DNA of 64,000 nucleotides. Origin: Bacillota bacterium (GTDB lineage Bacteria; Bacillota; Clostridia; Lachnospirales; Lachnospiraceae). The stretch is from assembly GCA_023439125.1 (NCBI GenBank), contig JAEXOU010000005.1, positions 620,001 through 684,000 of the forward strand, given 5' to 3'. Made by a program: the position numbers and the translations under genes. The notes under the pieces are model-generated. The model was not told where the DNA came from. It searched no databases and was given only the letters and a program-made list of their open reading frames with translations. This document shows positions 44,701 to 53,629 of the stretch, one piece after another. Every line of letters begins with the position of its first letter. Position 1 is the first letter of the stretch.

Positions 44701-45956
44701 TTCTCTATGTAGCCTATACCACTTCCGCCATTTGGTGTGCTAATCTTTTGCATCGTAGATGAACTATTGCTGTCATAAGACTCTGCCTGAATCGAGGTAA
44801 ATGCACTCTTTGCATCTGGATTAGTTGTTGGTGTAATACTACTAGATGCAGTAAATATAAAGTTATCGACATTAACTGGACCTGAAAATACCAATACTAC
44901 ATTTTGAGCACCCGTTACGTTATTAATATTAGTTGTCAAATTTTTATAAGTATCCCAACCACCAGTGGAACCTACAGAAAGTGTTCCTAGTAAAGTTCCA
45001 GTTGAACTACCTAACCTAATTTGAATGGATGTTTCATTTGCAGCTGCTACATTCGCACTAAATTTTGATGCACCATTACCAAAATCAATGTTGCTATATG
45101 TTACCGTATTTCCATTCTCTATGTAACCAATACCTCTACCACCATTGGTAGTACCGATCTCTTCAAGAGTGGACGAACTCTTACTATTGTACTGTTCCGC
45201 TTCAATTGTTGTATAAGCACTTCTTGAACTTGGAACTTGACTAGGCATCGTTGTTACATTAGGTCCACCAATATTAATGGAGTTTTTATATACATTGGCA
45301 CTACCACTACTTTGATATCCTTCCACAGTAAGTGCTACTTCATACATATTGCCTAATCTCATACCTTTGTTTTCCCACTGTTTAAAGTGCTCGCTCACGG
45401 AAATTGTGCCGCTCGTTCTCTTGGATGTACGAACGCTCCAATACTGTTGGAATGTTGTATTACCCTCAATGGAAGGTTGATTATATCGTGTAGTTTCATA
45501 AACATCATATGTACCACCATCGACAGATATTGTACCTTTTGATGTTGCCCCTGGTGGACGCCAGTTGCCCCAACTCTCCACGATATAATATTCTACAAGT
45601 GGATTTTTCGTCCATCCGTAAATACACAAATAAGAGTTACCGGATGGATTGTACGTACAGCCGTAATCTACTGAAATATTACCCATTTGCTTATACGTCT
45701 GTGTGGAATTAAACTTCTTCCCTTTTCTAAATAGTGCATTCCCAATATTACTCCACTGACAACTAAAGGTTCCACCATCGGTAAGGTCCATGCTAGTAGT
45801 TCCGTAATCTTTCCAGAGCTCATAGTCATAACCTCCATGGGTACCCGTGCTGTTCGAGTAGAGAACAGGGGCTGCTAGTGCTGGAATGTTAGGCACTCCA
45901 CATATGATGGCAATACACATTAGAATAGCCATCATAATCCTTGTTTTACGTTTCAT
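41763..45956 (-). CDS. Multidomain xylanase GH11-CBM6x3-GH10-CBM6-CE4
   Basis: A 1397-residue secreted enzyme. Signal peptide 1-29 (ends ALAA). GH11 xylanase about 30-231, nucleophile Glu122 (PLVEYYIVE), acid/base Glu212 (VEGYQSSGSA). CBM6 modules at about 247-370, 385-508 and 546-670, joined by Thr-Pro-Val linkers. GH10 xylanase about 680-1030, acid/base Glu844 (WDVVNEHLH), nucleophile Glu953 (QITEFDVTN). A fourth CBM6 at about 1058-1182. CE4 polysaccharide deacetylase about 1190-1380: Asp1202-Asp1203 (TFDDGPN), His1254/His1258 (NHSWSHNYM), Arg1292 (FRPPYLS). It cuts xylan and can remove acetyl groups. Strong GGAGG site; monocistronic. No dockerin or surface anchor. Confidence 0.97.
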   Translation of the reverse strand: MKRKTRIMMAILMCIAIICGVPNIPALAAPVLYSNSTGTHGGYDYELWKDYGTTSMDLTDGGTFSCQWSNIGNALFRKGKKFNSTQTYKQMGNISVDYGCTYNPSGNSYLCIYGWTKNPLVEYYIVESWGNWRPPGATSKGTISVDGGTYDVYETTRYNQPSIEGNTTFQQYWSVRTSKRTSGTISVSEHFKQWENKGMRLGNMYEVALTVEGYQSSGSANVYKNSINIGGPNVTTMPSQVPSSRSAYTTIEAEQYNSKSSSTLEEIGTTNGGRGIGYIENGNTVTYSNIDFGNGASKFSANVAAANETSIQIRLGSSTGTLLGTLSVGSTGGWDTYKNLTTNINNVTGAQNVVLVFSGPVNVDNFIFTASSSITPTTNPDAKSAFTSIQAESYDSNSSSTMQKISTPNGGSGIGYIENGNTATYRNIDFGSGATSLQAYLATNQNTSIQIRLGSSSGTLLGTLSVNSTGGWDTYKTVTTNVGQVTGVKDLVFVFSGAVNVDSFVFTPSTATPTVTPTVTPTVTPTPTVTPTVTPTPTVTPNTKSAYTSIQAESYDSNSSSTMEKISTPDGGSGIGYIENGNTATYRNINFGSNGALSVTARVAAANSTSIQVRSGNANGTLLGTISVSSTGGWDTYQNVSANISKITGVSDIVLVFSGAVNVDSFIFSSTSGDDSSKEATLLNTYGSLFGAMGTCVSLSQLQNQSTLNAVKQQYNSITLENEMKPDYILGSSPNLISVSQAKSLGYYIPSNYTDSMVPKLNFDTIDKVMQICSQNGLKMRAHTLVWHSQTPSWLFRSGYNSGGSFVNTSVMDARLEFYVKSVINHVYNSQYGNCVYAWDVVNEHLHASNSGWAAVYGNSKNVSFVRNAFRFANDALVALGIRNQVKLFYNDYNTYEVSDDIVSLVNYVNANGKYCDGVGMQAHLDTGYPSAASFKSTIQKFVQAGFEVQITEFDVTNNSASTQASYCYNIFSGILDVKKAGGNITGITIWGLYDSISWRSSQSPLLFSNLTTPKQSYTSVLKAYTDAGYSVGTPGTTDPTVTPIVTPIVTPTPSGNSAFTTIQAEDYNSSNATNIQTFSLNNGGNAIGYIENGNAITFKNVDFQDGASSFKARVATQNATSIQIRANSTSGTLLGTLSVSSTGSFDTYQEMTTNVSNATGVIDVVLVFSGAVNVDWFTFSKSSSTTNPDYTGKKLVALTFDDGPNTTTTPQILDILERHGVVASFFLIGNNINDSVKSVMQRQVSLGCELNNHSWSHNYMTSLSASQISTEIANTNNKIYQMVGVTPKFFRPPYLSTNNTMYQSIDLPFIAGITCNDWENSVSASSRASTILNNVKDGDIILLHDFSGNSNTVQALDTIIQGLKDRGYAFVTVSKLFELKGINPNAEYKIWTNTAN
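44335..44432. repeat. Tandem repeat encoding the Thr-Pro-Val linker
   Basis: Units of GGTGTTACTGTT and GGTGTAGGTGTT types (plus strand) coding TPTVTPTV and TPTP on the minus strand, between CBM6 modules 2 and 3. Confidence 0.85.
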
Positions 45957-46329
45957 TTGTTTAACCTCCTTTTATTTTATATTTATGCACATAAAATTAG
46001 TATCAAAAGTAATCAAATGAATAAATCCATCGACACTTGTATGTCTCTGGAAGATATTCGTATCTTAAAGTGGGGTTAAAATGAGTGTTAGAGTGTACAT
46101 ATTTACACTTATGTCGCTTGGATATTGTTATATCCATTACACAAAAAAGATTAGTAGACTATTTAGCAGAATTATTAGTAATAATGAAGTAATAATGAAG
46201 TATAATACAAGTTCACATAGTTGTTTTGCCATATATTTACAATATCATAAGTTGTTTATACAAGCAACTGTTTTACTTGATTTTACAATAGTAAATTTGT
46301 CCTAGAAAATATTCGATAAGGTGTGTAAT
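45957..46329. other. Upstream region of the xylanase gene
   Basis: No convincing gene. A perfect inverted repeat AAGATA-TTCG-TATCTT lies at 46051-46066, about 95-110 bases before the xylanase start, a candidate operator. A short plus-strand frame (46081-46305) lacks a ribosome site and protein-like composition. Confidence 0.5.
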
Positions 46330-46351
46330 AGGAAGTTTGAAGGAATTTCCT
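46330..46351. repeat. Palindromic repeat, copy D
   Basis: AGGAAGTT and AATTTCCT around TGAAGG, a diverged copy of the 653-689 palindrome, again just past the T7 tract of a terminator. Confidence 0.65.
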
Positions 46352-46365
46352 CATATATAAAAAAA

Positions 46366-46401
46366 GACTACCTCATAATATTCCCACATTATAAGATAAT
46401 C
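46366..46401 (-). terminator. Terminator of the AlaX gene
   Basis: A 14-bp stem (46366-46379 with 46388-46401) that pairs fully if GU pairs are allowed, followed on the minus strand by T7. Confidence 0.75.
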
Positions 46402-46439
46402 CTTTCTTGATTTTTTTGATTAAATCTTGTTTGCACCTG

Positions 46440-47603
46440 TTAAGATAATATATGAATAATATCTGCTTTATTCGCTAGAACTGAGCCCTGCACCATCGTA
46501 GGACTTCCGCCCCCACGCACATCCAAATGTTCTTTTAATTTGGCCATAACATCTTTCACATCTTTCGTACTGCTACCTAGGATAAACTGATAACCATTTT
46601 CCTCTGTTTTCGTAAATACACCACAGATACCAGTATGTTTTTTAGTTAACTCATTGACTGCATTTCGCATAATAATTGTATCAAGTCCGTCTTCAAACAA
46701 TATAACATCCTCTTGATTATTAGGAATTGAAGCGATTGCATGATTTAAGTTATCCTTTTTCATTTCTATTAATTCATATTTAAGTGCTTGATTGGTATCT
46801 TTTAGCTTCTGGATAATCATAGGTAACGCTTCTTGGTTTGTTGAAAACATGGAAGCTATCTCAGTTAACAATGCATTCTTTTTTCTAAATTCATATAAAG
46901 CTCGGAACCCACATAGGATACTAATTCGTACACCACCCTTATAATTCTGCAGTGTCATAACCTTTAAAAATCCTATTTCACCAGTACTCCTAACATGAGG
47001 TGCACAACATGCACACACATCGGTATCAAGAATTGTTACAATTCTTACCTGCCCTTCAATCTCTATCTTACTTCGATAATTCAGATCTTTGAGTTCTTCT
47101 TTCGTAGGATAAGATACAATAATTGGTAGATTACTTTGAATGACTTCATTTACTTTTTGCTCAATTTCCTCAACTTGTTGTAACGTCAATACTCCATTAA
47201 AATCCATTGTTACAGTCTGATTACTTAGGTGAAATCCTACGTTATCATAACCATAGATTTTATTTACAAGTCCAGAGAAAATATGCTCTCCTGAATGCTG
47301 TTGCATATTATTGAATCGATGATTCCAGTCAATCTTACCGTGTACCTGAGTTCCAGGAGATAACATTTTCCTTGTAGAGTGATAAATGATACCTTGAATA
47401 ATCTGGACATCAATAACTTCAATGTCATTTATTATTCCTTTATCTGGTGATTGACCACCTTCCTCGGGGGAAAAAAGTGTTTGATCTAAAACAATCTGAT
47501 ACACACATTCCTCTTTATCCTCTATCTTTTCACAGGATATAACAACTGCTTCGAAATCAGTTGCATAACTATCCATATCGTAAAGTTTCTTTGTTCCATT
47601 CAT
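46440..47603 (-). CDS. AlaX-type alanyl-tRNA editing protein
   Basis: A 387-residue stand-alone editing hydrolase that removes misacylated Ser or Gly from tRNA-Ala. The zinc site is complete: HSGEH (NMQQHSGEHIFSGL) and CACCAPH (DVCACCAPHVRSTGEIG). GGQSPDKG near residue 50 and GGVRISILCGFRAL are typical of the AlaRS editing core, and the C-terminal 120 residues with VRGGGSPTMVQGS are a DHHA1 domain, making it the long AlaX form. Monocistronic. Confidence 0.94.
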   Translation of the reverse strand: MNGTKKLYDMDSYATDFEAVVISCEKIEDKEECVYQIVLDQTLFSPEEGGQSPDKGIINDIEVIDVQIIQGIIYHSTRKMLSPGTQVHGKIDWNHRFNNMQQHSGEHIFSGLVNKIYGYDNVGFHLSNQTVTMDFNGVLTLQQVEEIEQKVNEVIQSNLPIIVSYPTKEELKDLNYRSKIEIEGQVRIVTILDTDVCACCAPHVRSTGEIGFLKVMTLQNYKGGVRISILCGFRALYEFRKKNALLTEIASMFSTNQEALPMIIQKLKDTNQALKYELIEMKKDNLNHAIASIPNNQEDVILFEDGLDTIIMRNAVNELTKKHTGICGVFTKTEENGYQFILGSSTKDVKDVMAKLKEHLDVRGGGSPTMVQGSVLANKADIIHILS

Positions 47604-47801
47604 AATATTACTCCTTACATAACTACTAGCATTCTATCATTTGATTTTATCAATTTAATCAAAATTTATTACCATGTTAACAAAACGAATCCAATATATA
47701 TATCATGACATGTATATCGATTCGAATATAAAAACTATGTTAAGTATAATTCCTTATATAATGATTTGCAAGTCGTAAACCTTATCATCAAACAACTAAT
47801 A

Positions 47802-48425
47802 TCATTTATGATAAGCTATAAATCCTACTTTTGTCGGATGATCTACAATAATATCTTTTCTATGATTCCATAAAAGCAATGAAATTGTTGTATCTCCACC
47901 AGCAGATAAAATATTTAGTATACTCAAATATAAACACCCTGTATTTTCTGTAAAGAGTGCTATCATAAACATAACAATTCCTAATATAAAGAATGGCAAT
48001 AATGAACCAATCAGATATTTTGTATATGTAAGTGGTTCTGCACAACTACAATATGGAGTCAATTGCTTCCACATCATTCCAAATGATATACTTTTTTTAT
48101 CCTTACAAAAAATCCCCCATCCAATACCATGCAAAATTTCATGTACAAAAATACACACAATCAGTGCAATAAAAAAAATATGTGATGATTCTTGAGAAAT
48201 AACATAATAATGTTCAGGAAACCGTAAATAGAAAAGAACAAAACAAAGGAAAGCTATTGGTCCTGCTGTAAATAAAGCATAAATATTAGCTTTTAGTACT
48301 GATATTGTTTTTTCCTTTGGAAGAAAACCTTGAGCTATTAGCTCATTTTCTCTTAAAGTGAATATTTCAACACGTTTTTCAATATTCATATGATTACCCG
48401 ACTTATCCTCCTTAAAATATTTCAT
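47802..48425 (-). CDS. DUF3267 membrane metalloprotease-like protein
   Basis: A 207-residue protein with about four membrane segments. The motif VHEILHGIGWGIFC contains HEILH, an HExxH zinc signature at the end of a membrane segment, as in DUF3267 proteins thought to be intramembrane-type zinc proteases. Substrate unknown. Start uncertain: the ATG used here has no good ribosome site, while an ATG 12 codons later lies 17 bases after AAGGAGG. Probably cotranscribed with the esterase gene 41 bases upstream. Confidence 0.82.
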   Translation of the reverse strand: MKYFKEDKSGNHMNIEKRVEIFTLRENELIAQGFLPKEKTISVLKANIYALFTAGPIAFLCFVLFYLRFPEHYYVISQESSHIFFIALIVCIFVHEILHGIGWGIFCKDKKSISFGMMWKQLTPYCSCAEPLTYTKYLIGSLLPFFILGIVMFMIALFTENTGCLYLSILNILSAGGDTTISLLLWNHRKDIIVDHPTKVGFIAYHK

Positions 48426-48466
48426 AAAATTAGGCGTTTATCAAACGCATAATTCTACAGTTTATC

Positions 48467-50791
48467 TTAACGAAAAACTTTCTTCAAAAATTCAGTGGCA
48501 CAATGTCTCCACACCGTCCAGTCATGTTCTCCCGAAATCTCATAATATTCTAATGGTACCCCATGACGAATTACTTCATTCGCATTATCTGCAGTTTCTT
48601 TATAGAAAAAATCCTCCGTGCCACAACTAACAAAAAACATCTTAAACTGCTTTTCAAACGCTTCTTTTGAAAATAAAATATTCGTGTAATCATCCTCTTC
48701 GTTGCTCAGTACCAAACCTCCACTAAAGATTCCAGCCCATGCAAATAAGTTAGGATTATGAAATACGATTTTTTGTGTTTGTAAGCCCCCCATGGACAGT
48801 CCTGCCATCGCTCGATGTTCTCTGTCTGCAATGGTACGGTAATGACCATCGATATATGGCACACTATCCATTGGTAGTTCCTCTAAGAAAGCGCTCATGG
48901 ATGGATGATAGGAACCATCTTCTGGAAATGCATAACCCGTATTCATAACGATTATCATTTCCTCCATCTGCTTATTTGCAATCAGATTATCTGCGATATT
49001 CACAATCTTTCCATGCCATATCCATCCAATCTCATTTTCTCCACCTCCATGCTGTAGATAGAGTACAGGGTAACGTTTCTGGATATTTTTTTCATATCCT
49101 GGTGGCGTATAAACGTAGCATAGTTTTGTTCGATTTGTCTGACTGGATTTATAATAATTTAAGTGTAACTTACCATGAGGTACCGAACGAAGATAATACT
49201 CAGGGAAATCTTCTTCCGGCATATCCATATAGTTCATCGCCTTAAAGCAACCATATCCGACATTCGCCATCGGATTAATTGTTTCTGTTCCATCAACTGA
49301 GTAGTCATAATAGTAAAAGCCTGCTTTTACATCATTAAGCTCTACTGTCCAATAGCCATCCTCTGCCTCTTTCCCTTTTGCTTTCTTTAAGGAATAATGA
49401 TTGCCAAAAATATTTAAAACAACTTCTTTCGCTTCTGGTGCAATCAACCAAAATCTTGCTTTGCCTTTCGATACAATCTCCATTCCTTTTGGAATATCTC
49501 CATACCGTCCTGCCGGTCTTCCCTTTTCATCGACTGCCAAAATCAACTTCTTATAAACTGGATCAAAAAACAGAATATCTTCTTCAAATGTCTGTAGTTC
49601 TTCTTGTACTTTTGTCATTTTCAATGGAATATATGGCAGTTCTACTTCTGTAGTATCCTCTCTTTCGTCTAAAAACAACTGTGTAACGAAATCTCGTAAA
49701 CTCTGTCTCCAAACGTGCCATTCATGATAACCTGTATAACTAGCTTGCATACATGGAACTTGAGCCTGTTTTAATGTATCATAATATCCTTGTTGTTTGA
49801 TTCGTAGTCCTTCTTCTCCTTTTCCACAAGAAAGGAAGATAAGATTCATTGGATATTCTTCATTTTTACTACAAATCAGATTCAGATTGTCATCAGAAAG
49901 TCCAGAAAATACACCAAGATATGAAAATAAGTCTGGATGTTTAGAAACGGTTAAGATTGCTTGAGCTGAACCGAGTGAAAGTCCTGCCATTGCTCGATTC
50001 TGTCTACCTTTTTTCACAGCAAATTCATGCTCGATATATGGAATACAATCAAAAACTAATTCTCCATCAAAATCACCAGGATAAAATACGGGATCTTCTC
50101 CTTGTTTGAATGCATAACCGCTACACATAACAACAATCATCTCTTTACAGGCTTGTTTTGCTATTAAGTTATCCATGATAAAATTTAATTTACCATTCCA
50201 AATCCAACCAGTTTCAGCCTCTCCCACTCCATGTTGTACATATAAGACTGGGTAAGTTTTAGTTTTATCTACATTATAATATGGTGGTGTATAAACATAA
50301 CATTCTTTCATATGTCCATTGATACTGGAAACATATTTATGTATCTGTACCTCACCGTGAGGAACATCCATAATCTCAAAAAAATCAAGAGTTGAATCTG
50401 GAACCTCAAAAAAATTCATCGCTTGAAAACAACCATAACAAACAGAACCTTGTTGATTCATTATTTTATTGTCATCTACAAACCAATGAAAGTAATGAAA
50501 GCCAGGAAGTATTCCCGTTACTGTCTTAGAAAAATAGCCTGTTTCTTCTTTGTCTAACGCTATCTTATGATTTCCTAAGCTTCCACCAAGTCCTGCAACT
50601 TCTACTTTATGTGCTTTCGGAGCATAAATTTGAAATGTAACGGAGCCATCTTCTAAAACAACCACTCCTGGACGATCTTCTACATAGGAAATACTTAATT
50701 TTCCATCCTTCTCTTCAAACTTTGCTTTTTTCTCAATTGGATCAAAAAAAATTGGATGCATACTATATACTTGATTTATTTCTCTGCTCAT
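48467..50791 (-). CDS. Tandem CE1-type esterase without signal peptide
   Basis: A protein of about 774 residues that is an internal duplication: each half has an E-set (CBM48-like) beta domain and a feruloyl/acetyl-xylan-esterase-type alpha/beta hydrolase. First half: QIYAPKAHKVEVAG, YPVLYVQHGVGEAETGWIWNGK, nucleophile Ser in AGLSLGSAQ (about 272), His in GYHEWHVWR. Second half: WLIAPEAKEVVLN, YPVLYLQHGGGENEIGWIWHGK, Ser in AGLSMGGLQ (about 666), His in GEHDWTVWR. Both triads look intact. The absence of a signal peptide implies a cytoplasmic enzyme acting on imported acylated oligosaccharides. Start ATG 50791 follows GGGAGG. Thirty bases after the MATE gene. Confidence 0.88.
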   Translation of the reverse strand: MSREINQVYSMHPIFFDPIEKKAKFEEKDGKLSISYVEDRPGVVVLEDGSVTFQIYAPKAHKVEVAGLGGSLGNHKIALDKEETGYFSKTVTGILPGFHYFHWFVDDNKIMNQQGSVCYGCFQAMNFFEVPDSTLDFFEIMDVPHGEVQIHKYVSSINGHMKECYVYTPPYYNVDKTKTYPVLYVQHGVGEAETGWIWNGKLNFIMDNLIAKQACKEMIVVMCSGYAFKQGEDPVFYPGDFDGELVFDCIPYIEHEFAVKKGRQNRAMAGLSLGSAQAILTVSKHPDLFSYLGVFSGLSDDNLNLICSKNEEYPMNLIFLSCGKGEEGLRIKQQGYYDTLKQAQVPCMQASYTGYHEWHVWRQSLRDFVTQLFLDEREDTTEVELPYIPLKMTKVQEELQTFEEDILFFDPVYKKLILAVDEKGRPAGRYGDIPKGMEIVSKGKARFWLIAPEAKEVVLNIFGNHYSLKKAKGKEAEDGYWTVELNDVKAGFYYYDYSVDGTETINPMANVGYGCFKAMNYMDMPEEDFPEYYLRSVPHGKLHLNYYKSSQTNRTKLCYVYTPPGYEKNIQKRYPVLYLQHGGGENEIGWIWHGKIVNIADNLIANKQMEEMIIVMNTGYAFPEDGSYHPSMSAFLEELPMDSVPYIDGHYRTIADREHRAMAGLSMGGLQTQKIVFHNPNLFAWAGIFSGGLVLSNEEDDYTNILFSKEAFEKQFKMFFVSCGTEDFFYKETADNANEVIRHGVPLEYYEISGEHDWTVWRHCATEFLKKVFR

Positions 50792-50820
50792 ATAAACCTC
50801 CCACATTTATTACTCACTTC

Positions 50821-52173
50821 TTAAGATGAGATTACCTTAATCCACTTTTTACTTTTCAAACGGAAGATACACCAAAATGCTTTTATAATCTGATCTGCTT
50901 TTAGTAAAGTATAAATCCAAAAGGCAGGTAAATTCCAATACAATCCTGCAAGTGCACCAAATGGAACTGAAATAACCCATAAAAACAGAATGTCTGCCAC
51001 CATTAAAAACTTTGTATCACCGCCTCCTCGTAATACTCCTTTTGTCATAATACTATTCATTGACTGAAACACTACGATAAAAGCAACAGCATCCATCAAT
51101 TGTTTTGCAATCAGTTTTGTCTGATCTGTAATATTATAACAACTGATGATTGGGCCACCGATAATGAAAATGATTCCACCTGCGATTGCCCCAATGATGA
51201 TACCTAAAGTCAAAAAAGTAACTGCTTGTTGTTGAGCCGCCTTCTTCTTTCCTTCTCCTAACGTGATTCCTGTAATAATACAGCCAGAATGACAGATTCC
51301 TTGAATCATTACAGTACTTAACTGCTGAGTAACCATCGTAATAGAATTTGCTGATACAAACTCTTTTCCAATTCTCCCCATAACCATTGCAACTGCCGTA
51401 TTTCCAAATGCCAATAGTGTATCCGATACAAATACCGGTAAGCTAATTGTAATATAACTTCTCATAAGAGAACGACATCGCATCTTTAAATCTCTGATAC
51501 GATATTTAATCTTTTGATCTTTTAGTATAAAGTACCCACAAATAAATATAAATTCAAAGATTCTTGCAATTAATGTTCCCAATGCAGCACCTTGAATCTC
51601 CATACGAGGTGCTCCTAACTTTCCAAAAATAAATATGTAATTAAAAAAGATATTAATAAAAAAAGCCCCCAGTGAACTAAAGAGAGGAATTTTAACCTGA
51701 CCAACACTTCTTAGCACAATCGTACACGTTAATGCCAGACCTTGTAGTAGGTAACATGGAACCATGAATTGATAATAGCGTACTCCTTGAGCGATAACAT
51801 CAACGTCATTTGTATAAAGCTTCATTAAAACATCAGGTGCAAAAATGGTTGGAATCATAAATAGTACTGATAACCCAAAGCAAATGCGAAGCATGATTGT
51901 AACCGCTTTTTTTAGCGATTCGATATCCTTCATTCCCCAAAAACGTGATGTCAGCACACTAGCCCCCATACCAATTCCCATACAGCATATTTGAAATATG
52001 GCTATAAATTGATTGGCTAAGGCTGTTGCTGAAAGTACTGTTTCGCCCAACTTACCTACCATGATATTATCCATCATATTAATCCCAATCGTAATCATAC
52101 TCTGCAAAGATACTGGGACTGCAATAGCTACCACTTTTCTATAAAATTCTTTTTCTCTTACGAATAACTGCAT
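50821..52173 (-). CDS. MATE-family efflux transporter
   Basis: A 450-residue transporter with twelve membrane segments in two homologous halves. Family pattern: VAVPVSLQSMITIGINMMDNIMVGKLGE, ATALANQFIAIFQICCMGIGMGASVLTSRFWG, and ITMVTQQLSTVMIQGICHSGCIITGITLGEGKK in the second half. It exports a drug or metabolite against a sodium or proton gradient. Start ATG 52173 after GGAGAG. First gene of a probable operon with the esterase and DUF3267 genes. Confidence 0.92.
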   Translation of the reverse strand: MQLFVREKEFYRKVVAIAVPVSLQSMITIGINMMDNIMVGKLGETVLSATALANQFIAIFQICCMGIGMGASVLTSRFWGMKDIESLKKAVTIMLRICFGLSVLFMIPTIFAPDVLMKLYTNDVDVIAQGVRYYQFMVPCYLLQGLALTCTIVLRSVGQVKIPLFSSLGAFFINIFFNYIFIFGKLGAPRMEIQGAALGTLIARIFEFIFICGYFILKDQKIKYRIRDLKMRCRSLMRSYITISLPVFVSDTLLAFGNTAVAMVMGRIGKEFVSANSITMVTQQLSTVMIQGICHSGCIITGITLGEGKKKAAQQQAVTFLTLGIIIGAIAGGIIFIIGGPIISCYNITDQTKLIAKQLMDAVAFIVVFQSMNSIMTKGVLRGGGDTKFLMVADILFLWVISVPFGALAGLYWNLPAFWIYTLLKADQIIKAFWCIFRLKSKKWIKVISS

Positions 52174-52353
52174 TGCACTACTCTCCATTTTGTTATGTAT
52201 AAAATTTGAGTAAGCATCCTTACATGGAACCAGATACTTTAATGTACTAAATCACAAGTTAGTTTGCTTACTAAACTATTTCTTTGTCATTATAATAGAT
52301 ATCCTATCGGAAATCAATCACATAAATACGACTTTCTTCGAACACTATCATCC

Positions 52354-52422
52354 CATACTCCTAACATTTCTTTGTGCACAATGACGTCAGATTTCTTTCT
52401 AAAGTACTTTTGACACCTGAAT
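52354..52422. repeat. Half copy of the MITE-like element
   Basis: Aligns with 61213-61279: both share CATACTC, ATGACGTCA and the terminal AGTACTTTTGACACC-GAAT. The left half, with the other terminal repeat, is missing. It adjoins the T-tract of a terminator, as does the full copy. Confidence 0.8.
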
Positions 52423-52439
52423 CCTATTATGCAAAAAAC

Positions 52440-52471
52440 GAGCAGTAGCAAAATGAAGTTTGCTACTGCTC
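52440..52471 (-). terminator. Terminator of the 321-residue membrane protein gene
   Basis: A perfect 13-bp stem GAGCAGTAGCAAA/TTTGCTACTGCTC followed on the minus strand by T6. Confidence 0.9.
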
Positions 52472-52549
52472 TCCCCTTAATCGAATTTCATTCTCTACAT
52501 TCCGGACAATATTGCCCTTCCAATATCGCCCATACTTATGTATGAATGT

Positions 52550-53515
52550 TTACCTTGTTTGCTGATTTGAAATTGTTGCGGCCACTGGAACTTGCTGACT
52601 CATTGTATAAGAATTTTGTTGTTCCTCTTGCGCTTTACCAAATAACTCTTTGAATTTCTTTGATAAACCACATAATTTTTCATATAAGTTAAATGTAATA
52701 TGAGTACTAGGAGCTACCTTCATATAAGCACTCATCATTTCAACCATCATAAAACTATCAATAAATGCTGATTTCACTGCAAGCGCAATCATAAGTGCAA
52801 TTACAAATGCAATCCAAGAACTGATCGATAAAGCATTAAAAATAGCTCCCACTAACAAGAACGGTATCAGCCATGCGATAAATGTAAATAGAATTACTAA
52901 TGCTGTTGTTTTTGCTGCATTTTTTAATAAAACCTTCCAGTTTTGAAAGTAAATTACAACTCCATCTGCTGCACTCTTAAATGCAGTATCATTCTTTTTA
53001 TAAAACGTATATCCCAGACAACATTCATCCACATAACCTAATGCAATCTTCACAAATAATTGTAGGATGGAAACAATTGCACCAACACCTGGAATATTTC
53101 CAAAAAGATTATCAACTTTTTGTAATCCATTTTGAAGCTGATTCACTGCTCCATTTACAAGCTTATCCACTACAAAATATACGTTACTTGCTGCAAATCT
53201 CGATTTTACCATGTCTTTTGCTACTGCAAATTGATTCTCTGGTATTTGTCCCGTAGTGACTGCTTGTGAGATAATGGCTACATGACCTGCCTTCACAAGA
53301 TAGCCTATGTAATGATTGATTATACTATTAATGGTTGCAGTACCTGCTAACCATAAAATGATGCTAATAACAAGAACTAATTCATTTTCAAAAAGAAGAG
53401 TGAGACCAAATAAAATACCAAACCAAATTCCAGACAATAGTATCGTTAATGCACCTAAGCCTAACTTCATCCAAACAAATCCCATTGTTTTGAAATAAAT
53501 GTCTTTCACCTTCAC
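52550..53515 (-). CDS. Multi-pass membrane protein of unknown function
   Basis: A 321-residue protein with about seven membrane segments (near 17-40, 45-66, 140-160, 200-230, 235-255). A VNGAVNQLQNGLQKVDNLFGNIPGVGAI stretch in the middle is amphipathic, and the C-terminal 45 residues are charged then Gln/Ser-rich, probably cytoplasmic. It resembles a clostridial family of channel- or glycerophosphoryl-type membrane proteins I cannot name. It diverges from an HTH regulator gene with 114 bases between them. Confidence 0.6.
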   Translation of the reverse strand: MKVKDIYFKTMGFVWMKLGLGALTILLSGIWFGILFGLTLLFENELVLVISIILWLAGTATINSIINHYIGYLVKAGHVAIISQAVTTGQIPENQFAVAKDMVKSRFAASNVYFVVDKLVNGAVNQLQNGLQKVDNLFGNIPGVGAIVSILQLFVKIALGYVDECCLGYTFYKKNDTAFKSAADGVVIYFQNWKVLLKNAAKTTALVILFTFIAWLIPFLLVGAIFNALSISSWIAFVIALMIALAVKSAFIDSFMMVEMMSAYMKVAPSTHITFNLYEKLCGLSKKFKELFGKAQEEQQNSYTMSQQVPVAATISNQQTR

Positions 53516-53548
53516 TAATTATTACCTCCTAAATTGTTAATATTTGTA

Positions 53549-53576
53549 TTTACAATATGTTGTAGTATGATAAAAT
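53549..53576 (+). promoter_or_regulatory. Promoter of the HTH regulator gene
   Basis: TTTACA (53549-53554), 16 bases, TAAAAT (53571-53576), about 50 bases before the start. The TATGATAAAAT word recurs before the AIM24 gene (near 56812-56822). Confidence 0.5.
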
Positions 53577-53629
53577 AGATTTATCAATAACCACTGCGCA
53601 TAGTATATCAACTAAGGAGAGTGAAATAA

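Noticed and set aside
46081..46305. A 74-codon plus-strand frame between the xylanase and AlaX genes.
   Set aside because: No ribosome site, biased AT-driven composition, and it runs through the region expected to hold the xylanase promoter.
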